From Paucibacter sp. DJ2R-2 (lineage in GTDB: Bacteria > Pseudomonadota > Gammaproteobacteria > Burkholderiales > Burkholderiaceae_C): DNA of 64,000 nt. Under the pieces are notes generated by a model. It saw nothing but the letters and a program-made list of their open reading frames with translations, did not search any database and was not told the DNA's origin. Of the stretch, positions 34,496 through 43,384 are shown in pieces. Position 1 is the stretch's first letter, and every line of letters begins with the position of its first letter. Both the position numbers and the translations under genes were made by a program. The stretch is from positions 310,001 to 374,000 of the forward strand of contig NZ_JAJIRT010000001.1 in NCBI RefSeq assembly GCF_025717675.1. The letters run 5' to 3'.

Positions 34496-37400
34496 CTACC
34501 GAGCCGGCGCTGGCGGCAAGAACAGCTGCTCGAACTCCGGCGCCGGCAGCGCCTTGGCGAACAAATAGCCTTGCGCAAAGTCGCAGTTGATTTCGCGTAG
34601 CAGCTCTCTTTGCACCTCGGTCTCGACGCCCTCGGCGATGACCTGGATGCCAAGCTTGTGCGCCATCACCACGATCGCCTCGCACAGTGACAGATCAGGG
34701 GAATCGGGTGCCAGGTTGCGGGTGAAGGACTGGTCGATCTTCAGGTAGTCGACATCGAGTTTCTTCAGATAGGACAACGATGAGTAGCCGGTGCCGAAGT
34801 CGTCAATCGCCACCTGAACCCCTTGGTCTCGGTAGTTCAGGAGCCGGGCAGTGACACGCATATCGGTGTCCATCAACACGCCCTCGGTGATCTCAACGAC
34901 GATGCTGCTGCCACTCAAACCGACCTGCTCCAAGAGGCTGAGCCAATCTTCCTGATGATGCCGGTCTGCCAGGAACTGCACGGGTGACTTGTTGACGCTG
35001 ATCTGGAACTCGATCCCCAGCCGCTGTTTCCAATCGACGATCTGCTCGATGGCCTGTCGGATCACCCAGGCCCCGATCGGGTTGATCAAGCCCGTCTCTT
35101 CGGCGATGGGAATGAACTGATTCGGCGGAATCTGCCCCCGCGTCGGATGCAGCCAGCGCAGCAAGGCCTCGGCCTTGTGCACTTCACCGCTGGCCAGATC
35201 GATGATGGGCTGGTAGCGCAGCTCCAATTGACCGGCGCTCAAGGCATGACGCAAATCGCTGGCCAAGACCATATGCAACAGGGCGTCGTCCTGCATGGTG
35301 CGGGTAAAGAAACGGAAGCAGTGGCGCCCCTGCCCCTTGGCCGCATACATGGCCTGGTCGGCATTCTTGGTCAGCTCGATCACCGTTGTCGCGTCGTCGG
35401 GATAGATGGCGATGCCGATGCTGGCCGACACATGCAGCTCCGCACCGCGCAGCAGGTAAGGCATCGAGACCCGCTCGATGATCTTTTGCGCCAGCGCACC
35501 AATCACGGCCAGGTCATGCAGCTCCGGCAGCAAGACGGTGAACTCGTCGCCGCCGAGCCGGGCCACGGTGTCGCAGTCGCGCACCGAATCCTTGATGCGC
35601 GAAGCGGCCTCTACCAGCAACTCATCGCCAACATCATGACCCAAGGTGTCATTGACCTCCTTGAAGTGATCCAGGTCGATGAACAACACCGCAACGCGTT
35701 CTTCGTCCCGCTGTGCCTTTTTGATCAATTGATCGAGCCGGTCATGGAACAGCTGCCGGTTGGGCAGATGGGTCAGGCCGTCGTAATTGGCCTGCAGCCA
35801 GATCTTTTCTTCGACCGCCTTCAAGGTGGTGATGTCGGTATGGGTGCCGACCATGCGCAGCGGCAGCCCCTCGGCGCTGCGGCTGACGACACTGCCGCGC
35901 GCATAGATCCACTTGTAGTCACCGTTCTTGCAGCGCAGGCGGTACTCGGCCGCATAGACCTCAACGCGGCGCTGCAAATAGTCGTCCAGCGCCTGTTGCA
36001 GCCGGGCTTTGTCTTCCGGATGGATCAAGCTCAGCCAGCTCTGCTGGGTCGAGGGGAACTCGCTCTCGGAATAGCCCAGCATGTCCAGATAGCGCGGCGA
36101 GTACTGCGCCGCATCAGTTTCCAAATTGAGATCCCAGACGCCGTCGCCAGCGCTCTCGAAGGCGCATCGCCAGACGAATTCGGCCTCCTTGCGGGCGCTG
36201 ATGTCATAGAAATTCACCACCACCTTGTCGATGCGCCCCTGCGCATCCAGATCGGCAAAAGCCGAGACCGAGACCCAGGTCAAGGACTGCTTGCCCGGTT
36301 TCTTGATGGCGAACTCCATGTCCCGCAGCGCTTCGCCGGTTTGGAGCACCACGCTGACCGGGTATTGCTCGGGGCGCAAGATCACGCCGGCCGAGTCCAG
36401 AAAGCACCAGGTCGGATCCACCGCCATGCGACCCTGCATCTGCTCATCGCACAGCCCCAAAATTTCGGCGGCGCGGCTGTTGTTGAAAAGGATGCGGGTG
36501 TCGGCCGCGTGGACCACGATGCCGGCATCCAGCTTGCGCAGCAAATTGAGATGCTGCGCCTCGGCGTCCATCAAAGCCTGGTGCTCGGCCAGCAAGGCCC
36601 CCTCTTTCGCCTGCATCGAGGCAATGAAGCCGTTTTGCTGCCGCATTGCCAGATGCATCTGACGCACCAGCTTGAACAGTGAAAATGCCAGGGCCGCCAC
36701 CAGAGCGCCCAAGATGGCAGCCTGGGCACGCCAATGCCCCAACTCTTCGTCACGTGCCAGCCCGACGTTGACCACGTAGCCATACTTCTGGCTGCGCCGG
36801 TAAGAGTAGCTGCGACTCAAGGTATCCACACCAGAACCGTCGCTGATATAGCTGCCCTCTTGGGCGTTGACTTGCAATGCCTGCTTGAAGGGATCGGCCA
36901 ATGTTTGCGACCCAAAAGGAATCGGGTTTTCCAGACCGAAGGTATGGCGCGCCATCAGACCCAGGTCCCGATCACGCAAGGCGATCGAGCCGCCGGGCGC
37001 CATCTTGATCTGCGCCAGCATCTGCTCCAGGTCTGGCAAGGGGATGGATGCATAGACCGTGCCGCCAAAGCCGCCATCGGCACGCTTGATGCGGCGCGCA
37101 AAGGTCCACAGCATGCGCTTGTCAATGCGCCCGATGACCGGCTTGGCGACATAAAGGCCCAGGCTGGGGTCATCACGCAAGTGAAGGAAAAACTCGCGGT
37201 CAGCCATCCAGGCCTTGGTGGAGGGATCATCCAGGCCATAGACCACCTGGCCCAGCTCATCGGTGGCGCGCAGAAAAGCCACATGGGGCACGCGCTGCTG
37301 CTGACGACTCAGCAGCGCGTCAATGACCTCCTTGTCAGGCTTTCCGCGGGCCTGCTGATGCTCGATCTCGTCGGCAGCAGCCTGCAGAGCCACGTCCAGG

Positions 37401-37624
37401 GTGTTGATCAGCCCGTCAAACGTGCCCTCCAGCGCGCGCGCCAAATGCTGCGTGCCGCTGTTCAAGCGGGACTCCATCTCCTGACGCAGATGCCAGATGG
37501 CAAACAGCGCGGCCAGCAAGGCGATCAGCACAATCGAGCTGGCGCCGGCATAGAGCCGAAAAGCCGGCAGCTTTCCCTGCTGAGGCTGCGTTTCACTTGC
37601 GCTTGGGCTTGCTTGCATGTCCAT
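34496..37624 (-). CDS. Membrane sensor with PAS, GGDEF and EAL domains (c-di-GMP enzyme)
   Basis: A 1042-residue protein that may both make and break cyclic di-GMP. Order: transmembrane segment about 24-46; periplasmic sensor region (Cache-like, roughly 47-310); second membrane segment (AILGALVAALAFSLFKLV); two PAS domains (about 390-640, the second with YSPRYLDMLGYSESEF); GGDEF domain with canonical GGDEF near residue 690 and the inhibitory I-site RDCD five residues before it; EAL domain with EALLRW near 816, EITEGVL and DDFGTGYSSLSYL. Both active sites look intact. The start is the ATG at 37622-37624 (MDMQ); open sequence further upstream is Arg-rich and probably not translated. The signal is unknown. 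Confidence 0.93.
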   Translation of the reverse strand: MDMQASPSASETQPQQGKLPAFRLYAGASSIVLIALLAALFAIWHLRQEMESRLNSGTQHLARALEGTFDGLINTLDVALQAAADEIEHQQARGKPDKEVIDALLSRQQQRVPHVAFLRATDELGQVVYGLDDPSTKAWMADREFFLHLRDDPSLGLYVAKPVIGRIDKRMLWTFARRIKRADGGFGGTVYASIPLPDLEQMLAQIKMAPGGSIALRDRDLGLMARHTFGLENPIPFGSQTLADPFKQALQVNAQEGSYISDGSGVDTLSRSYSYRRSQKYGYVVNVGLARDEELGHWRAQAAILGALVAALAFSLFKLVRQMHLAMRQQNGFIASMQAKEGALLAEHQALMDAEAQHLNLLRKLDAGIVVHAADTRILFNNSRAAEILGLCDEQMQGRMAVDPTWCFLDSAGVILRPEQYPVSVVLQTGEALRDMEFAIKKPGKQSLTWVSVSAFADLDAQGRIDKVVVNFYDISARKEAEFVWRCAFESAGDGVWDLNLETDAAQYSPRYLDMLGYSESEFPSTQQSWLSLIHPEDKARLQQALDDYLQRRVEVYAAEYRLRCKNGDYKWIYARGSVVSRSAEGLPLRMVGTHTDITTLKAVEEKIWLQANYDGLTHLPNRQLFHDRLDQLIKKAQRDEERVAVLFIDLDHFKEVNDTLGHDVGDELLVEAASRIKDSVRDCDTVARLGGDEFTVLLPELHDLAVIGALAQKIIERVSMPYLLRGAELHVSASIGIAIYPDDATTVIELTKNADQAMYAAKGQGRHCFRFFTRTMQDDALLHMVLASDLRHALSAGQLELRYQPIIDLASGEVHKAEALLRWLHPTRGQIPPNQFIPIAEETGLINPIGAWVIRQAIEQIVDWKQRLGIEFQISVNKSPVQFLADRHHQEDWLSLLEQVGLSGSSIVVEITEGVLMDTDMRVTARLLNYRDQGVQVAIDDFGTGYSSLSYLKKLDVDYLKIDQSFTRNLAPDSPDLSLCEAIVVMAHKLGIQVIAEGVETEVQRELLREINCDFAQGYLFAKALPAPEFEQLFLPPAPAR

Positions 37625-37858
37625 GAAGTCCAGACGGTCAGGGGAGCCTGATGATGCTTTTTCAGCATAGCCGCTATGGCCCGGCCTCGGTGCCAGTCTT
37701 GCCCTATTTTCAGGGTCCATATGCCGGTCATCGGAGCTATCCCGGCTGCGGGTACAGTCGATAAGCCCTGTACACCGCGCGAGGTGGCGCGGCGGGCCCT
37801 TCGACCTGGTCGACTGTCTGCTGGCGCAAGGCGGGCCCCTGTTTGCTCCAGCAAGGAA

Positions 37859-38845
37859 ATGCCGATGCAAGATCTGCCAGATCGGACCGATACCGCGCAA
37901 TGCATCACACCCTGCCGCAACTGCGGTGCGGAACTCGGCGCACCCGACTGGGACTATTGCCCGCGCTGCGGCCAGGAGACCAAGCTCGAGCTGCCATCGG
38001 TGGGGGAGTTTTTGGCCCATACCGGCGGGCGGCTGTTGGCGCTGGACGGTCGCCTGGGGCGAACGCTGTGGCATCTGGCCGTCAAACCGGGGGAGCTGGC
38101 CCAGGCCTATCTGGCCGGAAGGCGGCGCTACTTTGTACGCCCAGCGCGGCTGTTTTTTGTGCTCTCGCTGCTGCTGTTTGCGGTCTTGCGCCTGACCGCC
38201 GACAACCCGTCGGAGGACAGTGCGGCGGGCAGCACGGAGCAGCAACAGCGAGCGCCCGCTGCCGCTTCGGCCGCCTCTGCCCTTGCCCCTGCTGCCGCCC
38301 AACCTGCGGCCTCCAAGGCCCGCCCGCCGGCATCAGGCCCGACGATCAGCGATAACTGGCTGGAGATTCTCGAAGACGCCCCAAAACCGATTGCCGATCC
38401 CTTGCGCAAGCGGGTGCTGCATTACAAGGGACTGAGCCGCCCCGAACGCCTACAGCAGATCAAGAGCGGCTCGCTGCGCTTGGGCCCCTATGTGCTGTTC
38501 GCCCTGCTGCCGGTCTACGCAGCGCTGATGCAGTTGGCTTACCTGGGGCGCAGCAAGCGCTACCCGCAACGCCCCCGCCGTTATGGCGAGCATTTGGTGC
38601 AAGGCGCTTATCTGCATTGCAGCATCTTGCTGGCTTGGATCCTGGCCCTGCTGTTCCCCTGGGGCTGGCCACGGCTGGGGCTGAGCCTGTGGTTGCTGGT
38701 CTACCTGGGCCGGGCCCAGTACAAGGTCTATGGCGGGTCGGTCTGGGGCACCCTGCTGCGCATCCTGTTGGTGGCCTTCCCCTATATGTTCTGCGCCTTC
38801 ATGATTTCGCAGGTTCTGCTGCCCATGGTGGCCGCCTTGCTGTGA
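37859..38845 (+). CDS. DUF3667-like zinc-ribbon membrane protein
   Basis: A 328-residue protein. The amino end has a zinc ribbon (CRNCGAELGAPDWDYCPRCGQE). Membrane segments follow, with LFFVLSLLLFAVLRL, a long Ala/Pro/Ser-rich extramembrane stretch, then YVLFALLPVYAALMQLAYLG and three more hydrophobic segments. Such ribbon-plus-membrane proteins match the DUF3667 group. The ATG at 37859 follows AAGGA closely; a second ATG at 37865 is nearly equivalent. Function unknown. It converges with the DUF4386 gene, stop codons one base apart. Confidence 0.8.
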   Translation: MPMQDLPDRTDTAQCITPCRNCGAELGAPDWDYCPRCGQETKLELPSVGEFLAHTGGRLLALDGRLGRTLWHLAVKPGELAQAYLAGRRRYFVRPARLFFVLSLLLFAVLRLTADNPSEDSAAGSTEQQQRAPAAASAASALAPAAAQPAASKARPPASGPTISDNWLEILEDAPKPIADPLRKRVLHYKGLSRPERLQQIKSGSLRLGPYVLFALLPVYAALMQLAYLGRSKRYPQRPRRYGEHLVQGAYLHCSILLAWILALLFPWGWPRLGLSLWLLVYLGRAQYKVYGGSVWGTLLRILLVAFPYMFCAFMISQVLLPMVAALL

Positions 38846-38846
38846 G

Positions 38847-39542
38847 TCAGGCGGCTTGCAGACCGCTGCCGCGAGCGGCAGCTTCCTTGGCCGAAAAGCC
38901 TCTGACCAGCAACGTCAGGCTCAACACCAGCAGCATCAAGGCGAGCGGCGCCAGCACGGCAAGGTTCATGGGCTGCATGAACAGCGCCGAGCAAATACCC
39001 ACCATCTGAATGGGAGCGGCCACCAGTCCGAGTGCGGAGATGATGCGCGGCACCAAGTTGGAGCGGAACATGGCCAGGAACAACACAAAAACCGAAGCGC
39101 CGCCGATCAGCTTGTCGATGTAGTGGATGCCGTGGCGGGCGGCCGCAACCATGCCGCGCATCAACTCGAACAGCGCCGGGTCAAGCCCCGGATTCTTCGC
39201 GTATTGCAAGCTCAAGGCGCGCATGGCCAGAAAGTTCGCCTGCTCCACCGCACTGGTCGCGACGACGACGGCGCTCAACAAGACATAGGCAAGCGCCAGT
39301 GAAGGGCTGGTCTGGCGCAGGATGGGCCAAGCCAGGATGGCGACGGCCATCATCATCAGGCTGGTCACGACGCCCAGCACCGCGCTGGCGCCAAACAGCG
39401 CGGGCATTTGCGCGCCGTTCTGGAGCCAGCCCGGCTCAGCGAAGATCGGAGTGCTCAGGCCGAAGTTGTTCCACATGCCCAGCAGCAGCGCGAGCAGCAA
39501 GAGCCCGCCGATCAGGCGGCCGGTTTGTTTTTCGGTGTTCAT
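38847..39542 (-). CDS. DUF4386-like membrane protein
   Basis: A 231-residue protein with about six transmembrane segments. RLIGGLLLLALLLGMWNN at the amino end, SPSLALAYVLLSAVVVATSAVEQANFLAMRAL, and VFVLFLAMFRSNLVPRIISALGLVAAPIQM resemble DUF4386. The ATG (39540-39542) was chosen over a TTG one codon earlier. No function is assigned to the family. It stands between convergent DUF3667 and a 359-base gap before the LplT-type gene. Confidence 0.8.
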   Translation of the reverse strand: MNTEKQTGRLIGGLLLLALLLGMWNNFGLSTPIFAEPGWLQNGAQMPALFGASAVLGVVTSLMMMAVAILAWPILRQTSPSLALAYVLLSAVVVATSAVEQANFLAMRALSLQYAKNPGLDPALFELMRGMVAAARHGIHYIDKLIGGASVFVLFLAMFRSNLVPRIISALGLVAAPIQMVGICSALFMQPMNLAVLAPLALMLLVLSLTLLVRGFSAKEAAARGSGLQAA

Positions 39543-39901
39543 CAAAGAGCCCTTTCATTTGGTCGATGTCTGCATCATCTGGCAGGCAGTCGGCTCCAAT
39601 GCCGCCCAACTGACGAGCCACGCGGGCGTCCGATGAAGCACGCCGGCGAGCGATCGCGACGGCGTAGCAGCGAGTCCCCCAGGGCTCCACCCGATTTGTC
39701 GACCGCAGGCGGGCACGACGCAGCCGAGCGCCCAGGCCGGTGCAGAGCAAGATCACCAAGGCGCCGTCCGCGCTGGCCGAGAACAAGCAGGGCTGCGCAG
39801 TCTTTGCCTTGCCCATACGGCCTGTCACGCCTGTTTCACACCCCCCTGTCACGCTGCCGTCTTTCTACACATCGCCCGCGACAGCGCAGCGAGCCCGCCC
39901 C
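39543..39901. other. Intergenic region upstream of the LplT-type gene
   Basis: 359 bases between divergent genes. A 138-codon minus-strand frame crosses it but overlaps the DUF4386 gene and has no family resemblance. No repeat or regulatory element was recognised. Confidence 0.5.
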
Positions 39902-41191
39902 ATGCCACCTGGCTTTCACCGGCTGATCGCGGCCCAGTTCGCCTCGGCCCTGGCCGACAACGCCTTGCTCATCGTCACCATCGCCTTGCTGGTCGAACAG
40001 GGCTTTCCGGGTTGGTGGGCGCCGCTCTTGAAGTTTGGCTTCACGCTGTCCTATGTGCTGCTGGCACCTTTCGTCGGGCCGCTGGCGGATGCCGTGCCCA
40101 AGGCGCGGCTGATGGCTTGGATGAACGGCGTGAAGATGGTCGGCGTGCTGGGCTTGCTGGCTGGCGTGCACCCGATGGCGGCCTTCACCTTGATCGGCTT
40201 TGGCGCGGCCGCCTACGCGCCGGCCAAGTACGGCCTGGTGACCGAACTGGTGCCGGCGCAGGGCCTGGTGCAGGCCAATGGCTGGGTGGAGGTGTCGGTG
40301 GTGGGCGCGGCCCTGCTGGGCACAGTGCTCGGTGGGCTCTTGGTCAGCCCCTGGTTGCTGGGCTCGGGTCTGTATGCCGCTGCACGTGAGAGTTTGGAAT
40401 TTTTGGGCTTGGCGCACGCCAGCGGCCTGAGCCTGTCCATCCTGGCGCTCATGCTGGTCTACGGCAGCGCCAGCTGGCTGAACCTGGGCGTGCCGGACAG
40501 CGGCGCACGCTACCCGGCCTGCACACTGAAACTGATGCCTCTGCTGCGCGATTTCAGCGAAGCGAATATGAAGCTCTGGCGCGACGCCGAGGGCGGGCTG
40601 TCGCTGGCGGTGACCACCATCTTCTGGGGCTTTGGCGCCACGCTGCAGTTCGCCGTGCTGCGCTGGGCGGCCGATGCCCTGCAGCTGCCGCTGAACCAGG
40701 CGGCTTACTTGCAAGCGGCCGTGGCCGTGGGCGTGGTGGGCGGGGCGGCGGCGGCCGGGCGCTGGGTGCCGCTGCGCGCGGCCCGCAAGATGCTGGGCTT
40801 TGGCGTACTGCTGGGCCTGTTGGTGCCGGCCGTGGCGCTGGCACCGGGCCTGCCCTGGGCCCTGCCCTTGCTGGTGCTGGTCGGTGTGGTCGGTGGCTTG
40901 TTGGTGGTGCCCTTGAACGCGCTGCTGCAGCACCGCGGCTTTTGCCTGTTGACGGCCGGCCGCTCGATCGCCGTGCAAGGCTTCAACGAGAACGCCAGCG
41001 TGCTGGGCATGCTGGCTCTGTACGCCGTTCTGCTGCGGCTGGACCTGCCCATCATCACGGTGATGAGCGGCTTCGGCCTCAGCATCGCGGCCACCATGGC
41101 CCTGCTCTGGCGGCGCGACGCTAGTCGGCATCGGGCCGCGCAGGCGAAAGAACAGAACGCGCAGAACCTGCCGGACAGCGCCCTGCTCTGA
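39902..41191 (+). CDS. lplT: LplT-type lysophospholipid transporter (MFS)
   Basis: A 429-residue major facilitator with twelve expected membrane segments, of the LplT kind that flips lysophospholipids into the cytoplasm for reacylation. Typical features are the opening FHRLIAAQFASALADNALLIV, PFVGPLADAVPKARLMAWMNGVKMVG and AAYAPAKYGLVTELVPAQGLVQANGWVE, which match LplT well. The ATG at 39902 was chosen; the open frame before it lacks protein character. No acyltransferase (Aas) is fused or adjacent. Nearby genes for phosphatidylserine decarboxylase and a glycosyltransferase fit envelope lipid work. Confidence 0.9.
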   Translation: MPPGFHRLIAAQFASALADNALLIVTIALLVEQGFPGWWAPLLKFGFTLSYVLLAPFVGPLADAVPKARLMAWMNGVKMVGVLGLLAGVHPMAAFTLIGFGAAAYAPAKYGLVTELVPAQGLVQANGWVEVSVVGAALLGTVLGGLLVSPWLLGSGLYAAARESLEFLGLAHASGLSLSILALMLVYGSASWLNLGVPDSGARYPACTLKLMPLLRDFSEANMKLWRDAEGGLSLAVTTIFWGFGATLQFAVLRWAADALQLPLNQAAYLQAAVAVGVVGGAAAAGRWVPLRAARKMLGFGVLLGLLVPAVALAPGLPWALPLLVLVGVVGGLLVVPLNALLQHRGFCLLTAGRSIAVQGFNENASVLGMLALYAVLLRLDLPIITVMSGFGLSIAATMALLWRRDASRHRAAQAKEQNAQNLPDSALL

Positions 41192-41216
41192 GCAGGCCGC
41201 GCCGGTCAAAGCCCGA

Positions 41217-42470
41217 TCAAACCGCCGGACGCTTGGTCTTGCCGACCAGGCCCGGGCTCAGGCTCACCGGCTGGGCCGCACGCAGCATCACGGTGTCGAG
41301 CACGCCTTCGAAGCGGGCAACGATGGTGGACCAGTCCAGCTCGGACGCGGTCAGGGCCGCGGCAGCGCCCATTTGGCGGCGCAGCGCGGGCTGGCCGGCC
41401 AGATGCGTGGCGGCGCGCACAAAGGCGGCCGTATCGTCCATGGGCGCGAGCACGCCGTTCTCGCCATTGCGGATCAGCTGGGCGGCGGCCGCGTAGTCGA
41501 ACGCCAGCACCGGCAGACCGCTGGCCATGGCCTCGGTGGTGACGTTGCCGAAGGTTTCGGTGAGGCTGGGGAAGAGGAAGAGGTCGCCGGAGGCGTAATG
41601 CGCGGCCAGGTCTTCGCCCTTGCGCTGACCGGCGAAGATGGCCTGCGGCCAGCGCGCCTGCAACTCCGCCTGCTGCGGGCCGCTGCCCACCACCACCAGG
41701 CGAGCCCGCGGTTGCACCTGCAGCACGGCTTCAAACGCCGCCGTCAAGGTGGCCAGATTCTTCTCGGGTGCGAGGCGGCCGACATAGACCACGACCAGAT
41801 CGTCCTCGGCCACACCCCACTCGGCGCGCAGTGCGGCGCTGCGCCGGCCGGGCGAGAACTGTTGAATGTCGACACCGCGCGACACCACCGTCAGCTGCTT
41901 GAAGCCACCGGCCTCGAGGTCGCGCTTGAGCGCCTCGGTGGGCACCATGGTGCACTGGGTGCGGTTATGGAATTTGCGCAGGTAGGCCATGATGGGCTTG
42001 TAGAGCCAACCAATGCCGTAGTGCCGGCTGTAGGCATGGAAATTGGTGCGGAAGTCGGAGCTGACCGGCAGCTTCAGGTGCACGGCCGCCTGCAAGGCCG
42101 ACCAGCCCAAAGCGCCCTCGGTGGCGATGTGCACCACATCGGGCCGGTGCACCGACCAGAGCTGCACCAGCGCTTTCTTGGACGGCACGCCCATGCGCAG
42201 ATTGGGGTAGCGCGGAATCGGCAGGCCGCGCATCAGCACCTCGTGGAAACGCACCGTGCGCTCGGCTGCGTCGCTGGCGTCCTGGCGTGGGCGGATCAGT
42301 TGCACATCGTGGTTGCGGCGATGCAAGCCCTCGACGATGCGCGCCAAGGTCATCGCCACCCCATTGACCTCGGGCGGGTAGGTCTCGGTGACCACCGCTA
42401 TCCGCAGGGACCGCTGGGCAGCGGGGTAGTTGTCGACAACGATGCTGTCCGCGCTGGGTGTGGGTTCCAT
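41217..42470 (-). CDS. GT4-family glycosyltransferase
   Basis: A 417-residue GT-B glycosyltransferase of family 4. The acceptor-side loop is VVTETYPPEVNGVAMTLARIVEGL near the amino end. The donor-side domain shows VVYVGRLAPEKNL and SLTETFGNVTTEAMASGLPVLAFD (the E-x7-E motif). The pattern resembles enzymes that glycosylate membrane lipids such as mannosyl or glucosyl diacylglycerol or lipid-linked sugars, but the acceptor cannot be proved. The ATG at 42468-42470 was chosen; an ATG eight codons earlier is possible. It is convergent with lplT. Confidence 0.92.
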   Translation of the reverse strand: MEPTPSADSIVVDNYPAAQRSLRIAVVTETYPPEVNGVAMTLARIVEGLHRRNHDVQLIRPRQDASDAAERTVRFHEVLMRGLPIPRYPNLRMGVPSKKALVQLWSVHRPDVVHIATEGALGWSALQAAVHLKLPVSSDFRTNFHAYSRHYGIGWLYKPIMAYLRKFHNRTQCTMVPTEALKRDLEAGGFKQLTVVSRGVDIQQFSPGRRSAALRAEWGVAEDDLVVVYVGRLAPEKNLATLTAAFEAVLQVQPRARLVVVGSGPQQAELQARWPQAIFAGQRKGEDLAAHYASGDLFLFPSLTETFGNVTTEAMASGLPVLAFDYAAAAQLIRNGENGVLAPMDDTAAFVRAATHLAGQPALRRQMGAAAALTASELDWSTIVARFEGVLDTVMLRAAQPVSLSPGLVGKTKRPAV

Positions 42471-42695
42471 GGCCGCATCTTGCCTAGGCCACATAACAGT
42501 TCAATGACAAGCCAGGCGTTCAGCCGCAAGGTCTGTGCTGACGAGCCGCAGCGCTCGGCCACGATGGTCACGCAGTTTTCATGCAGCGGCGTCACCATCG
42601 CGTCACGCAGGCCGAACCGGGCTGCGCTCGCTCCATTGTTTTGCCTTTTCTCTCGCCGGTTCCTTTCTTTCACCCTCACACAACCGAGGTGACGC

Positions 42696-43322
42696 GTGCG
42701 CCACAACATCTTCAAGAACCTCGCAGCCGAGCTGCGCGTGCAGCGCTGGGACGACCACCGCTACTACCACCACAGCCGCATCAACCAGAGCCTGCATCTG
42801 CTCAGCGCGATCTGCTTCGTCATTTCCTACGGCCTGCTCTTCGTTGACCCCGCCATGGCCGCCCTGCTGGCCTGGACCGTCTCTATGACCAGCCGCCAGG
42901 CCGGCCACTTCTTCTTCGAGCCGCGCGGCTACGACGAGGTCAACCAGGCCACTGACGAGCACAAGGAAGCGATCAAGATCGGCTACAACATCCGCCGCAA
43001 GATCGTGCTGCTGGCCGTCTGGGTGGCGCTGCCGGCCTTGCTCTGGCTGCAGCCCTCGGTGTTCGGCCTGATCGAGCCCGCCACCGACTTCCGCGGCTTC
43101 CTGCATGACGTCGGCATCTCCTGGCTGTCGCTGGGCGTGGCCGGCCTGCTATTCCGCGTGCTGCAGCTCTGGCAGCAGCAAAGCCTGATGACCGGCCTGA
43201 CCTGGGCCACCAAGATCATCACCGACCCCTTCCACGACATCTGGCTGTACCACAAGGCGCCGCTCTACCTGCTGCGCGGCGAGCTGATCGACCCGATGGA
43301 CCACGTCAAGCACGGCGGCTGA
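42696..43322 (+). CDS. Small membrane protein with histidine motif, possibly DUF962/Mpo1-like
   Basis: A 208-residue protein starting at GTG (42696), about six bases after GAGG. It begins with a cytoplasmic HHSRINQSLHLLSAICFVISYG segment, then SMTSRQAGHFFFEPRGYDEVNQ and two or three further hydrophobic stretches. The pattern of His residues beside membrane helices and a GH...E motif recalls the Mpo1/DUF962 group of fatty-acid oxygenases. This is a weak, motif-based resemblance and should be treated as a guess. It is followed by a strong terminator. Confidence 0.55.
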   Translation: MRHNIFKNLAAELRVQRWDDHRYYHHSRINQSLHLLSAICFVISYGLLFVDPAMAALLAWTVSMTSRQAGHFFFEPRGYDEVNQATDEHKEAIKIGYNIRRKIVLLAVWVALPALLWLQPSVFGLIEPATDFRGFLHDVGISWLSLGVAGLLFRVLQLWQQQSLMTGLTWATKIITDPFHDIWLYHKAPLYLLRGELIDPMDHVKHGG

Positions 43323-43341
43323 AACGCCGAGCGAGAAGAAG

Positions 43342-43368
43342 CAGGGCGCCGCGAGGCGCCCTGTTTTT
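43342..43368 (+). terminator. Rho-independent terminator
   Basis: CAGGGCGCC, loop GCGA, GGCGCCCTG and five T. It ends the small membrane protein gene. It also lies downstream of the convergent aminotransferase gene. Confidence 0.9.
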
Positions 43369-43384
43369 CAAGCCCCGCTCCGAA

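Noticed and set aside
35147..36682. A 511-codon plus-strand frame opposite the GGDEF/EAL gene
   Set aside because: Antisense to clear GGDEF, EAL and PAS coding sequence; no recognisable protein.
39436..39852. A 138-codon minus-strand frame in the gap before the LplT-type gene
   Set aside because: It overlaps the DUF4386 gene, has an Arg/Ala-rich translation with no family resemblance, and lacks a ribosome-binding site.
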